A stretch of 7,718 nt of DNA from Gammaproteobacteria bacterium (GCA_027076245.1 JALTKC010000048.1:1-7718); one strand, 5' to 3'. Positions 1 to 6,071 are shown, counted from the first letter of the stretch. Notes: generated from the sequence alone by a model not told the origin. A program made the numbers and translations.

Positions 1-3000
1 TGTTTATGTTTTAGCCATTGTTCCGGAGCCTGATAGGTTTTTATCCAGTTGCTGACTTCACTGGCCATCATGGGTTTGCTAATACCATAGCCCTGAGCCC
101 ATTCACAACCCAGGCTGAGCAGCAGGTCGCCCTGATGAATGCTTTCTATACCTTCTGCCAAAGGCATTTTGTTTAATGACTGGCAGAGCTTAATAACGGC
201 TTCCAGAATGGCGACATCGTGACTGTTCTGTAGTATATCTCGAACAAACAAACGATCGATTTTTATGGTATCTACGGGAAGCTGTTTTAAATAAGTCAGA
301 GAGGAATAACCAGAGCCAAAATCATCCAGGGATAGCCTGAACCCCATTTCTCTGCATTGGTCCAGGATTATTCTGGTTTTTTTAATGTCTTCCAGAACAA
401 CGCTTTCAAGAATCTCCAGTTCAAGTTTCTGGGCCTGAACATCAGGGTATTTTGAAAGCAGGTCGGCTAATTTGGATATAAAGTTTGGTTCCTGTATCTG
501 CAGTGCCGCAATATTAATACTGACACAAATATCAAGTCCCTGTTTTTGCCATTGCTGTATTTGCTGTATGGCCTGTTCGGCTACCCATTGACCAATTTCA
601 ATAATTAGTGGAGTATTTTCAATCTGTGGTAAAAATGAACCGGGTAAAAGCAGTCCCTTTTCAGGGTGTTGCCAGCGGATAAGGGCCTCAAAACCAATGA
701 TTTCTCCACTGAGCATGTTTATTTTTGGTTGATAGTACAGTTCAAACTGATGCAGCGTCAGAGCTCCACGAACAGATTCCTGAAGTTTAATAATATCTGA
801 ACTTTCGCTGGCATCATCCAGACGAAAAAAACAGTATTGGTTTTTACCCTGTTTTTTAGCCTGATACATGGCATAGTCAGCATGCCGTAATAATATTTCA
901 GGAGGATTATCATCAAAATGAGAGAGACTTATGCCGATACTGGCAGAAACGCTGACTTTAATCTGGTTGTTTAGGTAAACAGGCTGGTTTATCTGCTCAA
1001 TAAGTCTGCTGATCAATAATTCGAGTTCATTGATAGCCTGAAGGTTTACTATTAATAATACAAATTCATCACCCCCCAGACGAGCAACGGTATCTTCACT
1101 TCTAAGGGTATTTTTAAGTCGTTGAGCAATTTCAACAAGTACCTGATCTCCAGCGTTATGACCATAACGATCGTTAATAATTTTAAAGCCGTCCAGATCA
1201 AGGTAGGCAATAGCCACCAGTCTCTTCTGACGTTCAGCCAAACTCAGAGCCTGTTCCAGGCGATCAGCCAGCAGTAAACGGTTGGGTAATGAGGTGAGGC
1301 TGTCGTTATAGGCAATGTATTCAAGTTGTTTCTGGTGCTCTTTTAGATAAGACAGGTCAGAAAAAATACCAATGTAATGTTGAATTTTACCTTTCTGATC
1401 ATAAACAGCATTAATATCTAAAAATTCAGTATAAGTTTCACCGGATTTTTTTCGGTTAAGTATTTCTCCGGACCATTTGCCTTTGCTGTTAAGAGCCTGC
1501 CACATTTTGTTATAAAACCGTTGACTATGTTCTCCCGATTTTAAAATTGCAGGGGACTGGCCAATGAGGTCTTCGCTTGTATAACCTGTTAACTGACAGG
1601 CAGCAGGATTTACTTCAATAATAATATTTCTGGCATCTGTGATAATAATGCCCTGCTGAGAATTGGTAAAGACACTGGAAGTTACTCGTTGCCGGTCTTC
1701 AATGGCTTTTCTCTGGGTAATATCATAGCCTATTCCCAGTACACCGATAATATTACCGGATTTATCCTGTAATGGGGTTTTGGTTATTTCAAGAAGAATT
1801 TTCTGTTGGGTATCAGGGAAAGTTATCCACTGTTCATTTTTCAGCGGTTGAGCCTGTTCGATAACTTTTTTATCGTCTTTGCTGAATAGAACCGCAAGTG
1901 ACTGCTGGAACAGGTCAAAATCGGTTTTACCTGTAATTTCATGGCTGCTTTTATTAACAAAGCGGGCAAAAACAGGGTTGCAGAGAAGATAATCTCCATG
2001 AGTGTTTTTTAACCAGATCATTTCAGGTGTAGAGTTTAAAATCAGTTTCTTAAGGGCCTCACTATGGAAAATGCGTCGGTTCTTCCGTAAGAGTGTGAGC
2101 AGTAAAATCAGGATAATACCCAGAAAAAACAGTGCAGTTAAAATTTCACTGTGATATTGCTGCCAGATATCGTCCCAGCTGGGTTTCTGACGCTGTTCAA
2201 AAGGTGGCAGGTGCAGTTTTCGGGCAACCTCTTCAACAGGGAAATAATCAGCAGGCGGGGCAAAACCCGCAATATCAGGCATTGTGGTACTATCTTTTTT
2301 CTCATCTAATAGCATTAATGCGGCAGTGACCTTAGTAACGGTTTTGAGATCAACTTGCTGCAAGGCCAGAAAAGGCCATTCAGGATAGAGTCGGGTAGAT
2401 ACTATGAATGGAAAACCGGCTTTATTCTGTGGATGAATAATTTTTAGCTGATCCAGATTGAGCATACCCTGTTGCTGGAGTTCTTCCAGTATCTCTGTAC
2501 GCACAAAACCGATTTCAGCTTTTCCGGATAAAACATCCTGAACCACCTGATTATGGTTCCCTGAGATAATAAGCTGAGCATCTTTGTTCAGATCAATCCC
2601 TGCGTTAAACAGTTCATAACTCTGGCACTGAAAGCCGCCCAGGTGACGGGTACTTGGGATGGCAATACGGCGTTTTTTCAGATCGGTCAGCTTATTTATG
2701 CCATGCTGAGTTTTTAAGGTGAAAATAACACCGCCGAGATAGCGGGTGACCTGATCATCTGCTCCCTTTTTTAGTAAAGTTGCAATAGCACCAAAAAACT
2801 TATTGTGTGCCCGGAGGATAATATAATGTCGTGGGTTGGTAAAAATAAAATCTATTTGTTTCTGTTCAATGGCGGGCTGAAATTCATCTAATTCAAGTAC
2901 TTTCAGGTGAAAAGTATGTTCTGGAAGCTGCTGATTCAAATAATCTACCAGAGGTTGATAGCGAGGTAGCATCACTTCATGGGGACGGTAGGCATAGACG

Positions 3001-3089
3001 CCGAGCACCAGATCCTTTCCGGCATAGGCTGGAGCCTGAAAAATCGATAGCAGGCAGGCCAGTGCAAAACCTCTTATTATAATAGTCAT
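1..3089 (-). CDS. Membrane sensor c-di-GMP cyclase/phosphodiesterase (PhnD-like, PAS-PAS-GGDEF-EAL), C-terminus cut by window edge
   Basis: An unbroken minus-strand reading frame of 1029 codons starts at ATG 3089 and runs off the left edge. The only in-frame start after the upstream stop (3120-3122) is this ATG; no good ribosome binding site precedes it. Residues 1-23 form a signal peptide ending AYA. Residues about 24-300 resemble phosphonate/phosphite-type periplasmic binding proteins (FTNPRHYI-like motif near the middle). One transmembrane helix lies at about 316-338, then PAS domains at about 349-460 and 469-585. The GGDEF domain has intact GGDEF at 672-676 and an RxxD inhibitory site at 663-666. 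The EAL domain has E801-A-L, N859, E892, DDFGSGYSSL from 922 and E979, so it also looks catalytically complete. Both synthesis and hydrolysis of c-di-GMP are therefore possible; which dominates cannot be read from sequence. The ligand of the binding domain is unknown. Little more than the last few residues seem missing. Confidence 0.93.
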   Translation of the reverse strand, partial: MTIIIRGFALACLLSIFQAPAYAGKDLVLGVYAYRPHEVMLPRYQPLVDYLNQQLPEHTFHLKVLELDEFQPAIEQKQIDFIFTNPRHYIILRAHNKFFGAIATLLKKGADDQVTRYLGGVIFTLKTQHGINKLTDLKKRRIAIPSTRHLGGFQCQSYELFNAGIDLNKDAQLIISGNHNQVVQDVLSGKAEIGFVRTEILEELQQQGMLNLDQLKIIHPQNKAGFPFIVSTRLYPEWPFLALQQVDLKTVTKVTAALMLLDEKKDSTTMPDIAGFAPPADYFPVEEVARKLHLPPFEQRQKPSWDDIWQQYHSEILTALFFLGIILILLLTLLRKNRRIFHSEALKKLILNSTPEMIWLKNTHGDYLLCNPVFARFVNKSSHEITGKTDFDLFQQSLAVLFSKDDKKVIEQAQPLKNEQWITFPDTQQKILLEITKTPLQDKSGNIIGVLGIGYDITQRKAIEDRQRVTSSVFTNSQQGIIITDARNIIIEVNPAACQLTGYTSEDLIGQSPAILKSGEHSQRFYNKMWQALNSKGKWSGEILNRKKSGETYTEFLDINAVYDQKGKIQHYIGIFSDLSYLKEHQKQLEYIAYNDSLTSLPNRLLLADRLEQALSLAERQKRLVAIAYLDLDGFKIINDRYGHNAGDQVLVEIAQRLKNTLRSEDTVARLGGDEFVLLIVNLQAINELELLISRLIEQINQPVYLNNQIKVSVSASIGISLSHFDDNPPEILLRHADYAMYQAKKQGKNQYCFFRLDDASESSDIIKLQESVRGALTLHQFELYYQPKINMLSGEIIGFEALIRWQHPEKGLLLPGSFLPQIENTPLIIEIGQWVAEQAIQQIQQWQKQGLDICVSINIAALQIQEPNFISKLADLLSKYPDVQAQKLELEILESVVLEDIKKTRIILDQCREMGFRLSLDDFGSGYSSLTYLKQLPVDTIKIDRLFVRDILQNSHDVAILEAVIKLCQSLNKMPLAEGIESIHQGDLLLSLGCEWAQGYGISKPMMASEVSNWIKTYQAPEQWLKHK

Positions 3090-3185
3090 ATAGATAAATT
3101 TATTACCAGTATCCAGATATTAGTGGTACCGAGTGAGCTTAAAATTAAATAAAAAATGATGGTTAATGGTGAGTTAAGTTAAGAG

Positions 3186-3202
3186 CTTCAGAGCAACTGA
3201 AA
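3186..3202 (-). other. Leader hairpin downstream of the riboswitch, possible expression platform
   Basis: On the minus strand TTTCAG and CTGAAG pair (one T-G wobble) around a TTGCT loop. The strand through the stem and loop reads AGTTGCTC, repeating the GTTGC that closes riboswitch P1, so it could compete for GCAAT at 3333-3329. No T-tract follows, so it is not a terminator. A second weak arm pair, TACCA/TGGTA (3124-3128 with 3104-3108), lies just before the start codon. Confidence 0.3.
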
Positions 3203-3236
3203 TTGACAGGTATTTGATAAAAACAGAAATATCACT

Positions 3237-3335
3237 GGCAACTCCGCTATCATAGGATAATTTTTTGGCCAACTATTAGTGACCATCCCTTAGATCGGTA
3301 GCTTTGCGTCTCTTAGTTTTCACCAAGGATTGCTT
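3237..3335 (-). ncRNA. Cyclic-di-GMP-I riboswitch (GEMM-I) in the leader of the GGDEF-EAL gene
   Basis: Read on the minus strand. P1 is GCAAT (3333-3329) with GTTGC (3242-3238). The next hairpin is CTTGG (3327-3323) / CTAAG (3316-3312) around a TGAAAA loop containing GAAA. The hallmark core GACGCAAAGC fills 3310-3301. The long P3 arm carries CTAAG (3293-3289) opposite TATG (3254-3251), the classic 11-nt GAAA-tetraloop receptor, capped by GGAT/ATCC (3288-3285 with 3258-3255) and an extra stem. The 3' end TAGCGGAGTTGCC (3249-3237) matches the family closing strand. The G at 3333 falls where the Vibrio Vc2 aptamer has its ligand-contacting G20, and the C at 3238 where it has C92; G there favours c-di-GMP over the cGAMP-selective variant. 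The aptamer ends 147 nt before the start codon of the c-di-GMP enzyme gene. No clear terminator or masked ribosome binding site was found as expression platform. Confidence 0.92.
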
Positions 3336-3351
3336 TTTACAGTACACACTC

Positions 3352-3379
3352 ATAATAATTAAAAAAAACGTGAAGTCAA
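3352..3379 (-). promoter_or_regulatory. Sigma-70 promoter for the riboswitch and GGDEF-EAL gene
   Basis: On the minus strand the -35 box TTGACT (3379-3374, 5/6 match) is separated by 16 bp from the -10 box TATTAT (3357-3352, 5/6 match). Transcription would start near 3345, about 10 nt before the first riboswitch stem, giving a leader of about 255 nt. The spacer contains eight T residues (3368-3361). Confidence 0.65.
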
Positions 3380-3386
3380 TCACGTT
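3361..3386 (-). repeat. Perfect inverted repeat around the -35 box (operator or terminator-like hairpin)
   Basis: AACGTGA (3367-3373) and TCACGTT (3380-3386) are perfect 7-bp inverted arms around a 6-nt centre. On the minus strand the second arm runs into eight T residues, so it also has the shape of an intrinsic terminator. The centre is the TTGACT -35 box itself. Since no minus-strand gene lies directly upstream, an operator at the promoter is at least as likely as a terminator. Confidence 0.5.
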
Positions 3387-3514
3387 GTTATAATTTATAA
3401 AAATGATTGGTGTTGTTAAAACAGGAATGCATTAAAACGCTTTTTTCACTATACTAAGTCATTATTGCCTGTTAATTCATCATGGTTATCTGTTTAATGT
3501 CAATCAGTCACTCT

Positions 3515-3527
3515 GGAGTTTAATTTG
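3515..3527 (+). promoter_or_regulatory. Ribosome binding site fixing a TTG start
   Basis: GGAG (3515-3518) with a 6-bp spacer to TTG 3525. No in-frame ATG lies upstream within a sensible distance; the ATGs at 3482 and 3497 are in other frames. A possible plus-strand -10 box TATACT lies at 3450-3455 but has no convincing -35 partner. Confidence 0.6.
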
Positions 3528-4226
3528 TTCAAATCCGTCAGCCTTATTATTGTTGTTGTACTGGTGGCTTTTGGCTGGTGGTTTTATAGCAATATTACCA
3601 CCCCGCAGGCTGACAGCGGGGTTCGGGTCAATAATCTGCCCTGGCAGATCACGGTGCGGGATCCACAGACTCTGCATGTGCTGGATCTGGATATTGGGCG
3701 CTCGACACTGGATGATGCGGTGAATACCCTGCTCAGTGAATACAACCTGGCCTGGTTTGATAATCCGGATAATAGTATCAGCCTGGAGGCCTATTTTATT
3801 CGGGTAAGTAAATCGGGTTTACGCGCCAAAGTGATTCTGCAACTGGACGCTTCCGGTCTGGATACAGACTACCTGAAAAAAAATTCCGGCAAGCCGGAAA
3901 TTCAGACCTCCCGTTCCATTAAATACCCTCTGGATGATCTGGCGCATACTTTAAAGGATCGAAAAATCCTCCAGCTGACTTATATACCCAAAATTAACCT
4001 GGATAAGGACATGATCAGCAGTCGTTTCGGCAAACCATCAGAGCGTATTGTGGTGGATGAAAACACCGAATTCTGGCTGTATCCGGATAAAGGTCTGGTA
4101 ATAAACTGGAACGGCAAGGCTAAAGAGGCTTTCCATTATATTCCGCTGACTGATTTTGAACGGGTGCAGAAGAGTATTATACAGGCAGCAGAACAGGTCA
4201 AAGCAGGGCAGGCAAAAGATACCTGA
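3525..4226 (+). CDS. Membrane-anchored conserved protein of unknown function
   Basis: A 233-residue product starting at TTG 3525, chosen because GGAG at 3515-3518 lies 6 bp upstream and the hydrophobic helix follows at once. Residues about 4-21 form one transmembrane helix with a short cytoplasmic N-terminus carrying a lysine, so the rest should face the periplasm. Two segments look faintly alike: one around DIGRSTLDDAVNTLL (about 56-70) and one around ISSRFGKPSERI (about 164-175), each followed by a strand-rich stretch (the second includes FWLYPDKGLVINW). This recalls the small SmpA/BamE-like fold where a helix after a glycine turn precedes a beta sheet, but the similarity is my impression only. 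No catalytic motif is visible. It converges on vapC and is transcribed away from the c-di-GMP gene, so neighbours give no firm clue. Function is not recognised. Confidence 0.8.
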   Translation: MFKSVSLIIVVVLVAFGWWFYSNITTPQADSGVRVNNLPWQITVRDPQTLHVLDLDIGRSTLDDAVNTLLSEYNLAWFDNPDNSISLEAYFIRVSKSGLRAKVILQLDASGLDTDYLKKNSGKPEIQTSRSIKYPLDDLAHTLKDRKILQLTYIPKINLDKDMISSRFGKPSERIVVDENTEFWLYPDKGLVINWNGKAKEAFHYIPLTDFERVQKSIIQAAEQVKAGQAKDT

Positions 4227-4229
4227 AGG

Positions 4230-4253
4230 ACACAGTAGTCAAATTTGATGTGT
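4230..4253. terminator. Weak inverted repeat between convergent genes
   Basis: ACACA (4230-4234) and TGTGT (4249-4253) flank the perfect palindrome TCAAATTTGA (4239-4248). It sits exactly in the gap between the stop of the membrane-protein gene and the stop of vapC, as a bidirectional terminator would. There is no T-tract, so the call is tentative. Confidence 0.3.
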
Positions 4254-4255
4254 TA

Positions 4256-4645
4256 TCAGGGCCGTTTAACGGTGCAGTGGGTTAAGCCCTTTGCTTTTGC
4301 AGAAAATTTCTTGTCAAAGGTATAGAGCGTATCGTACTGCTGGCATTGTGTTAAATGCAGGGCATCTGAAAAATCCAGTCCCTGTCTGTGCCATTCAATA
4401 GCCTGAGCAATAAATGCAGGGTTAGACAGATGGACATTACTTAATCCGAATAACCTGACCAGGGCATTGCAAATATCCTCGGCAGAAAATTCATAGGCGT
4501 ATCTCAAAACCCATTCAGTTTCCAGTATGACCGTGTCAGAAATAAAGATATCTTCACTATTGAAAATTGCAAAAGCTTTTTTATATTGCCCGGGATCATC
4601 ATGGGTAAGAAAATGAATAATGATATTAGTATCAACAGCAATCAT
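4256..4645 (-). CDS. vapC: VapC-family PIN-domain ribonuclease toxin
   Basis: A 129-residue PIN-domain protein, normal length for VapC toxins. The acidic residues that bind the metal are all visible: D5 in the N-terminal VDTNI motif, E42 in ETEWVLR, D94 (with D91) in DFSDALH, and D111 in TFDKKF. VapC toxins are magnesium-dependent endonucleases that cut tRNA or rRNA when freed from their antitoxin; the target here cannot be told from sequence. The ATG (4645-4643) overlaps the antitoxin stop by one base (TAATG on the coding strand), which indicates translational coupling in one operon. With no transposase or plasmid gene nearby it looks like a chromosomal module. It appears intact and probably active. 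Confidence 0.93.
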   Translation of the reverse strand: MIAVDTNIIIHFLTHDDPGQYKKAFAIFNSEDIFISDTVILETEWVLRYAYEFSAEDICNALVRLFGLSNVHLSNPAFIAQAIEWHRQGLDFSDALHLTQCQQYDTLYTFDKKFSAKAKGLTHCTVKRP

Positions 4646-4902
4646 TAATACCTGTCCTTAATACCCTGTTTAATTGCATCAGACATGTCATCTATTGATT
4701 TTGCTTTGCCTTCATATTTCAGACAGGAGGCAACATCAGCAATATCTGTTTTATCAAAAGCGCTTTTAGGCTTGAGTAACACTGCATCACCCAGATCCAC
4801 AACAATGAGTTCCTGTCCCGTTTCCCAATGGTGAGCGGTTCTAAGAGGCTTGGGGATGATGACCTGACCTTTGCTTGATAATTTAGTGGTGCTTATTGAC
4901 AT
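4645..4902 (-). CDS. vapB: AbrB/MazE-type VapB antitoxin
   Basis: An 85-residue protein with an N-terminal swapped-hairpin AbrB DNA-binding domain (about 5-46). The family signature KLSSKGQVIIPKPLR is at 7-21 and is followed by a glycine-turn beta segment. The C-terminal part (about 50-85) is acidic and helical and ends in a segment of the IDDMSDAIKQGI type seen in antitoxins that wrap the PIN toxin. The role is to neutralise VapC and, as a VapBC complex, repress the shared promoter. ATG 4902-4900 is preceded by AGAGG about 5 bp upstream on the coding strand (plus-strand 4908-4912). It is first in the operon, with vapC overlapping its stop codon by one base. Confidence 0.92.
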   Translation of the reverse strand: MSISTTKLSSKGQVIIPKPLRTAHHWETGQELIVVDLGDAVLLKPKSAFDKTDIADVASCLKYEGKAKSIDDMSDAIKQGIKDRY

Positions 4903-4916
4903 GTAAGCCTCTAAAA

Positions 4917-4960
4917 GTAAGAATAATGTAAGAATTATATTGCAGATTCAGTCTTGAGTC
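4917..4960. promoter_or_regulatory. Candidate VapBC autoregulatory operator (inverted plus direct repeats)
   Basis: GATTCA and TGAGTC (4945-4950, 4955-4960) form an inverted repeat with one mismatch around a 4-bp centre, filling the spacer of the vapBC promoter. Next to it, GTAAGAAT occurs twice (4917-4924 and 4928-4935) with an 11-bp period, one helical turn, over the -10 box and start site. GTAAG occurs again at 4903-4907. VapBC complexes are known to bind such repeats at their own promoter; which set is used is inference. Confidence 0.45.
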
Positions 4961-4962
4961 TA
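4934..4962 (-). promoter_or_regulatory. vapBC promoter
   Basis: On the minus strand a -35 box TAGACT (4962-4957, 4/6) is spaced 17 bp from a perfect -10 box TATAAT (4939-4934). Transcription would begin near 4927, giving a leader of about 25 nt. Confidence 0.7.
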
Positions 4963-5009
4963 TTACTATAGCCTGTTATTTAAACGTCCACGAATTAAAT
5001 AATGATACA

Positions 5010-5024
5010 ATTCATAGTATGAAT
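5010..5024. promoter_or_regulatory. Perfect 15-bp palindrome upstream of the FNR-type gene
   Basis: ATTCATA (5010-5016) and TATGAAT (5018-5024) are perfect inverted arms around one base. It lies in the shared region between divergent vapB and the FNR-type gene. Possible plus-strand -10 boxes are TACAAT (5006-5011), which it would overlap, and TATGAT (5046-5051); neither has a good -35 partner. The arms do not match TTGAT, so this is not an ordinary FNR site. Confidence 0.4.
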
Positions 5025-5098
5025 CTACCGTACCAGTGGCCATTTTATGATGGTTTAATTTATTGTTCTCTTATGGGGCAAACAGTCATTTAAACTCT

Positions 5099-5854
5099 AT
5101 GTCTTCAAAATCATCTTCAAAATACAGATCATCTACAGAGCCCGACTATGTTGCCTGTGATGCCTGTAAATTATCCCCAATCTGTACCCCCGTTGATGTG
5201 GGCGGACACAGTTATGATTTTACCGGGCAAATGGTTCACCGTCGGCATTTTTTTAAAAAAGGGGTGTTTATCTTCAGGCAGGGTGAGCCGGCAGAACTGG
5301 TTTATGCTATTTCCGCCGGTACTATTAAGCTGGTTGCGGAAGTAAAAAACAGCCGGAGGGTGGTGGACTTTCGAATTCCCGGTGAACTGGTGGACATCAG
5401 TTCGCTTATTGAAGGCGTACACACTTATAGCGCTCAGGCTCTGGAAGATATTTATCTGTGTGAAATCGGCAAGGAAACCCTGGTGGATATAGCTTCTCAG
5501 ATCCCACAGGTTCAGGGGCGCCTGATGAATGTGGTTAATAAGGAACTGGCCAGTATTCAGAAATCCGCCCTGTTTTTGCACGGCAATGTTAATGCGGAAG
5601 AAAAAATTGCCGCCTTTGTGCTGAATCTGGCCTGGCGTTATTCCTTAAGCGGCTATTCAGCCACAAGTTTTAAACTGACCATGACCCGAACCGACATTGC
5701 CGATTATCTGGGGTTATCTAAAGAAACCATTATCCGTCTGTTTAAAAAACTCGAACAGGCAGGACTGCTCAAGGTACAGGGTAAACAGCTCACCATTAAA
5801 AATATGGATAAACTGCAGAATTTTGTGGGTATCCATCTTATTGTGGATGATTAA
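5099..5854 (+). CDS. fnr: FNR/ANR-family oxygen-sensing transcription regulator
   Basis: ATG 5099 gives 251 residues (E. coli FNR has 250) and puts the N-terminal cysteines at C20, C23 and C29, the same numbers as in E. coli FNR. A longer form from TTG 5063 is open but less likely. The fourth ligand is C121 (AQALEDIYLCEI, the C122 region of FNR), so a 4Fe-4S oxygen-sensing cluster is expected. The beta-roll spans about 45-130, the dimer helix about 137-160, and the helix-turn-helix about 194-224 (LTMTRTDIADYLGLSKETIIRLF). E209 and R213, which read the core of the TTGAT half-site in FNR, are present, but V208 is K and S212 is I. In the dimer helix the position of FNR D154 is I153. No strong ribosome binding site precedes ATG; GGGG at 5075-5078 is 20 bp away. 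Being directly upstream of ccoN fits control of microaerobic respiration. Confidence 0.9.
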   Translation: MSSKSSSKYRSSTEPDYVACDACKLSPICTPVDVGGHSYDFTGQMVHRRHFFKKGVFIFRQGEPAELVYAISAGTIKLVAEVKNSRRVVDFRIPGELVDISSLIEGVHTYSAQALEDIYLCEIGKETLVDIASQIPQVQGRLMNVVNKELASIQKSALFLHGNVNAEEKIAAFVLNLAWRYSLSGYSATSFKLTMTRTDIADYLGLSKETIIRLFKKLEQAGLLKVQGKQLTIKNMDKLQNFVGIHLIVDD

Positions 5855-5910
5855 AGAACTCTTCTGAATATTGCCAAACAGAAAAATGTGAGGCATTTCA
5901 CGCCGCTAGC

Positions 5911-5940
5911 GTTCATTTCACCTGAAAATTGAACTTTTTT
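5911..5940 (+). terminator. Intrinsic terminator of the FNR-type gene
   Basis: GTTCA-TTTC and GAAA-(AT)-TGAAC form a 9-bp stem with a two-base bulge and an ACCT loop, followed at once by six T residues (5935-5940). It lies 56 bp after the stop codon, so the regulator is probably transcribed apart from ccoN. Confidence 0.75.
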
Positions 5941-5971
5941 AATGCTAAAATAAATACCTTTAAAAATATAG

Positions 5972-5988
5972 GGTTAATGTGATTAACC
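5972..5988. promoter_or_regulatory. Perfect 7-3-7 palindrome in the ccoN control region
   Basis: GGTTAATGTGATTAACC is perfectly symmetric around a 3-bp centre. Three bp after it is TATAAG (5992-5997), a 5/6 match to a -10 box without a -35 box, as at activator-dependent promoters. The half-sites resemble FNR's TTGAT with the G changed to A, and the spacing is 3 rather than 4. The factor that binds is unknown; the neighbouring FNR-type protein with altered recognition residues is an obvious candidate. Confidence 0.5.
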
Positions 5989-6042
5989 TAGTATAAGCCT
6001 CGGATTTTAGTGGTATTTATCACCAAAATATATTAGAAATGA

Positions 6043-6071
6043 TTGATACTTGACCACAAAAGAGGCAAAAT
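6043..6071 (+). promoter_or_regulatory. Weak candidate promoter upstream of ccoN
   Basis: TTGATA (6043-6048, 5/6) is spaced 17 bp from CAAAAT (6066-6071, 4/6). The -35 box also contains the one exact FNR half-site TTGAT of this region, but its partner half (GACCA, 6052-6056) is poor. If used, the transcript would meet the hairpin at 6130-6156 before reaching ccoN. Confidence 0.25.

Noticed and set aside
2132..2329. Plus-strand 65-codon frame opposite the PhnD/transmembrane part of the c-di-GMP gene
   Set aside because: It lies antisense within a continuous, motif-rich coding frame and shows no domain of its own.
5063..5098. TTG at 5063 as the start of the FNR-type gene
   Set aside because: ATG 5099 gives FNR-like length and cysteines at 20, 23 and 29. 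The upstream 12 residues have no family counterpart and no clear ribosome binding site.
5171..5581. Minus-strand open frames opposite the FNR-type and ccoN genes (for example 5171-5581, 6539-6817, 7115-7486)
   Set aside because: They are antisense to genes with clear family motifs, their peptides lack recognisable domains, and no ribosome binding signal supports them.
6043..6056. TTGAT-ACTT-GACCA as an FNR box for ccoN
   Set aside because: The first half is exact but the second matches ATCAA at only two of five positions, so it is kept only as part of a weak promoter candidate.
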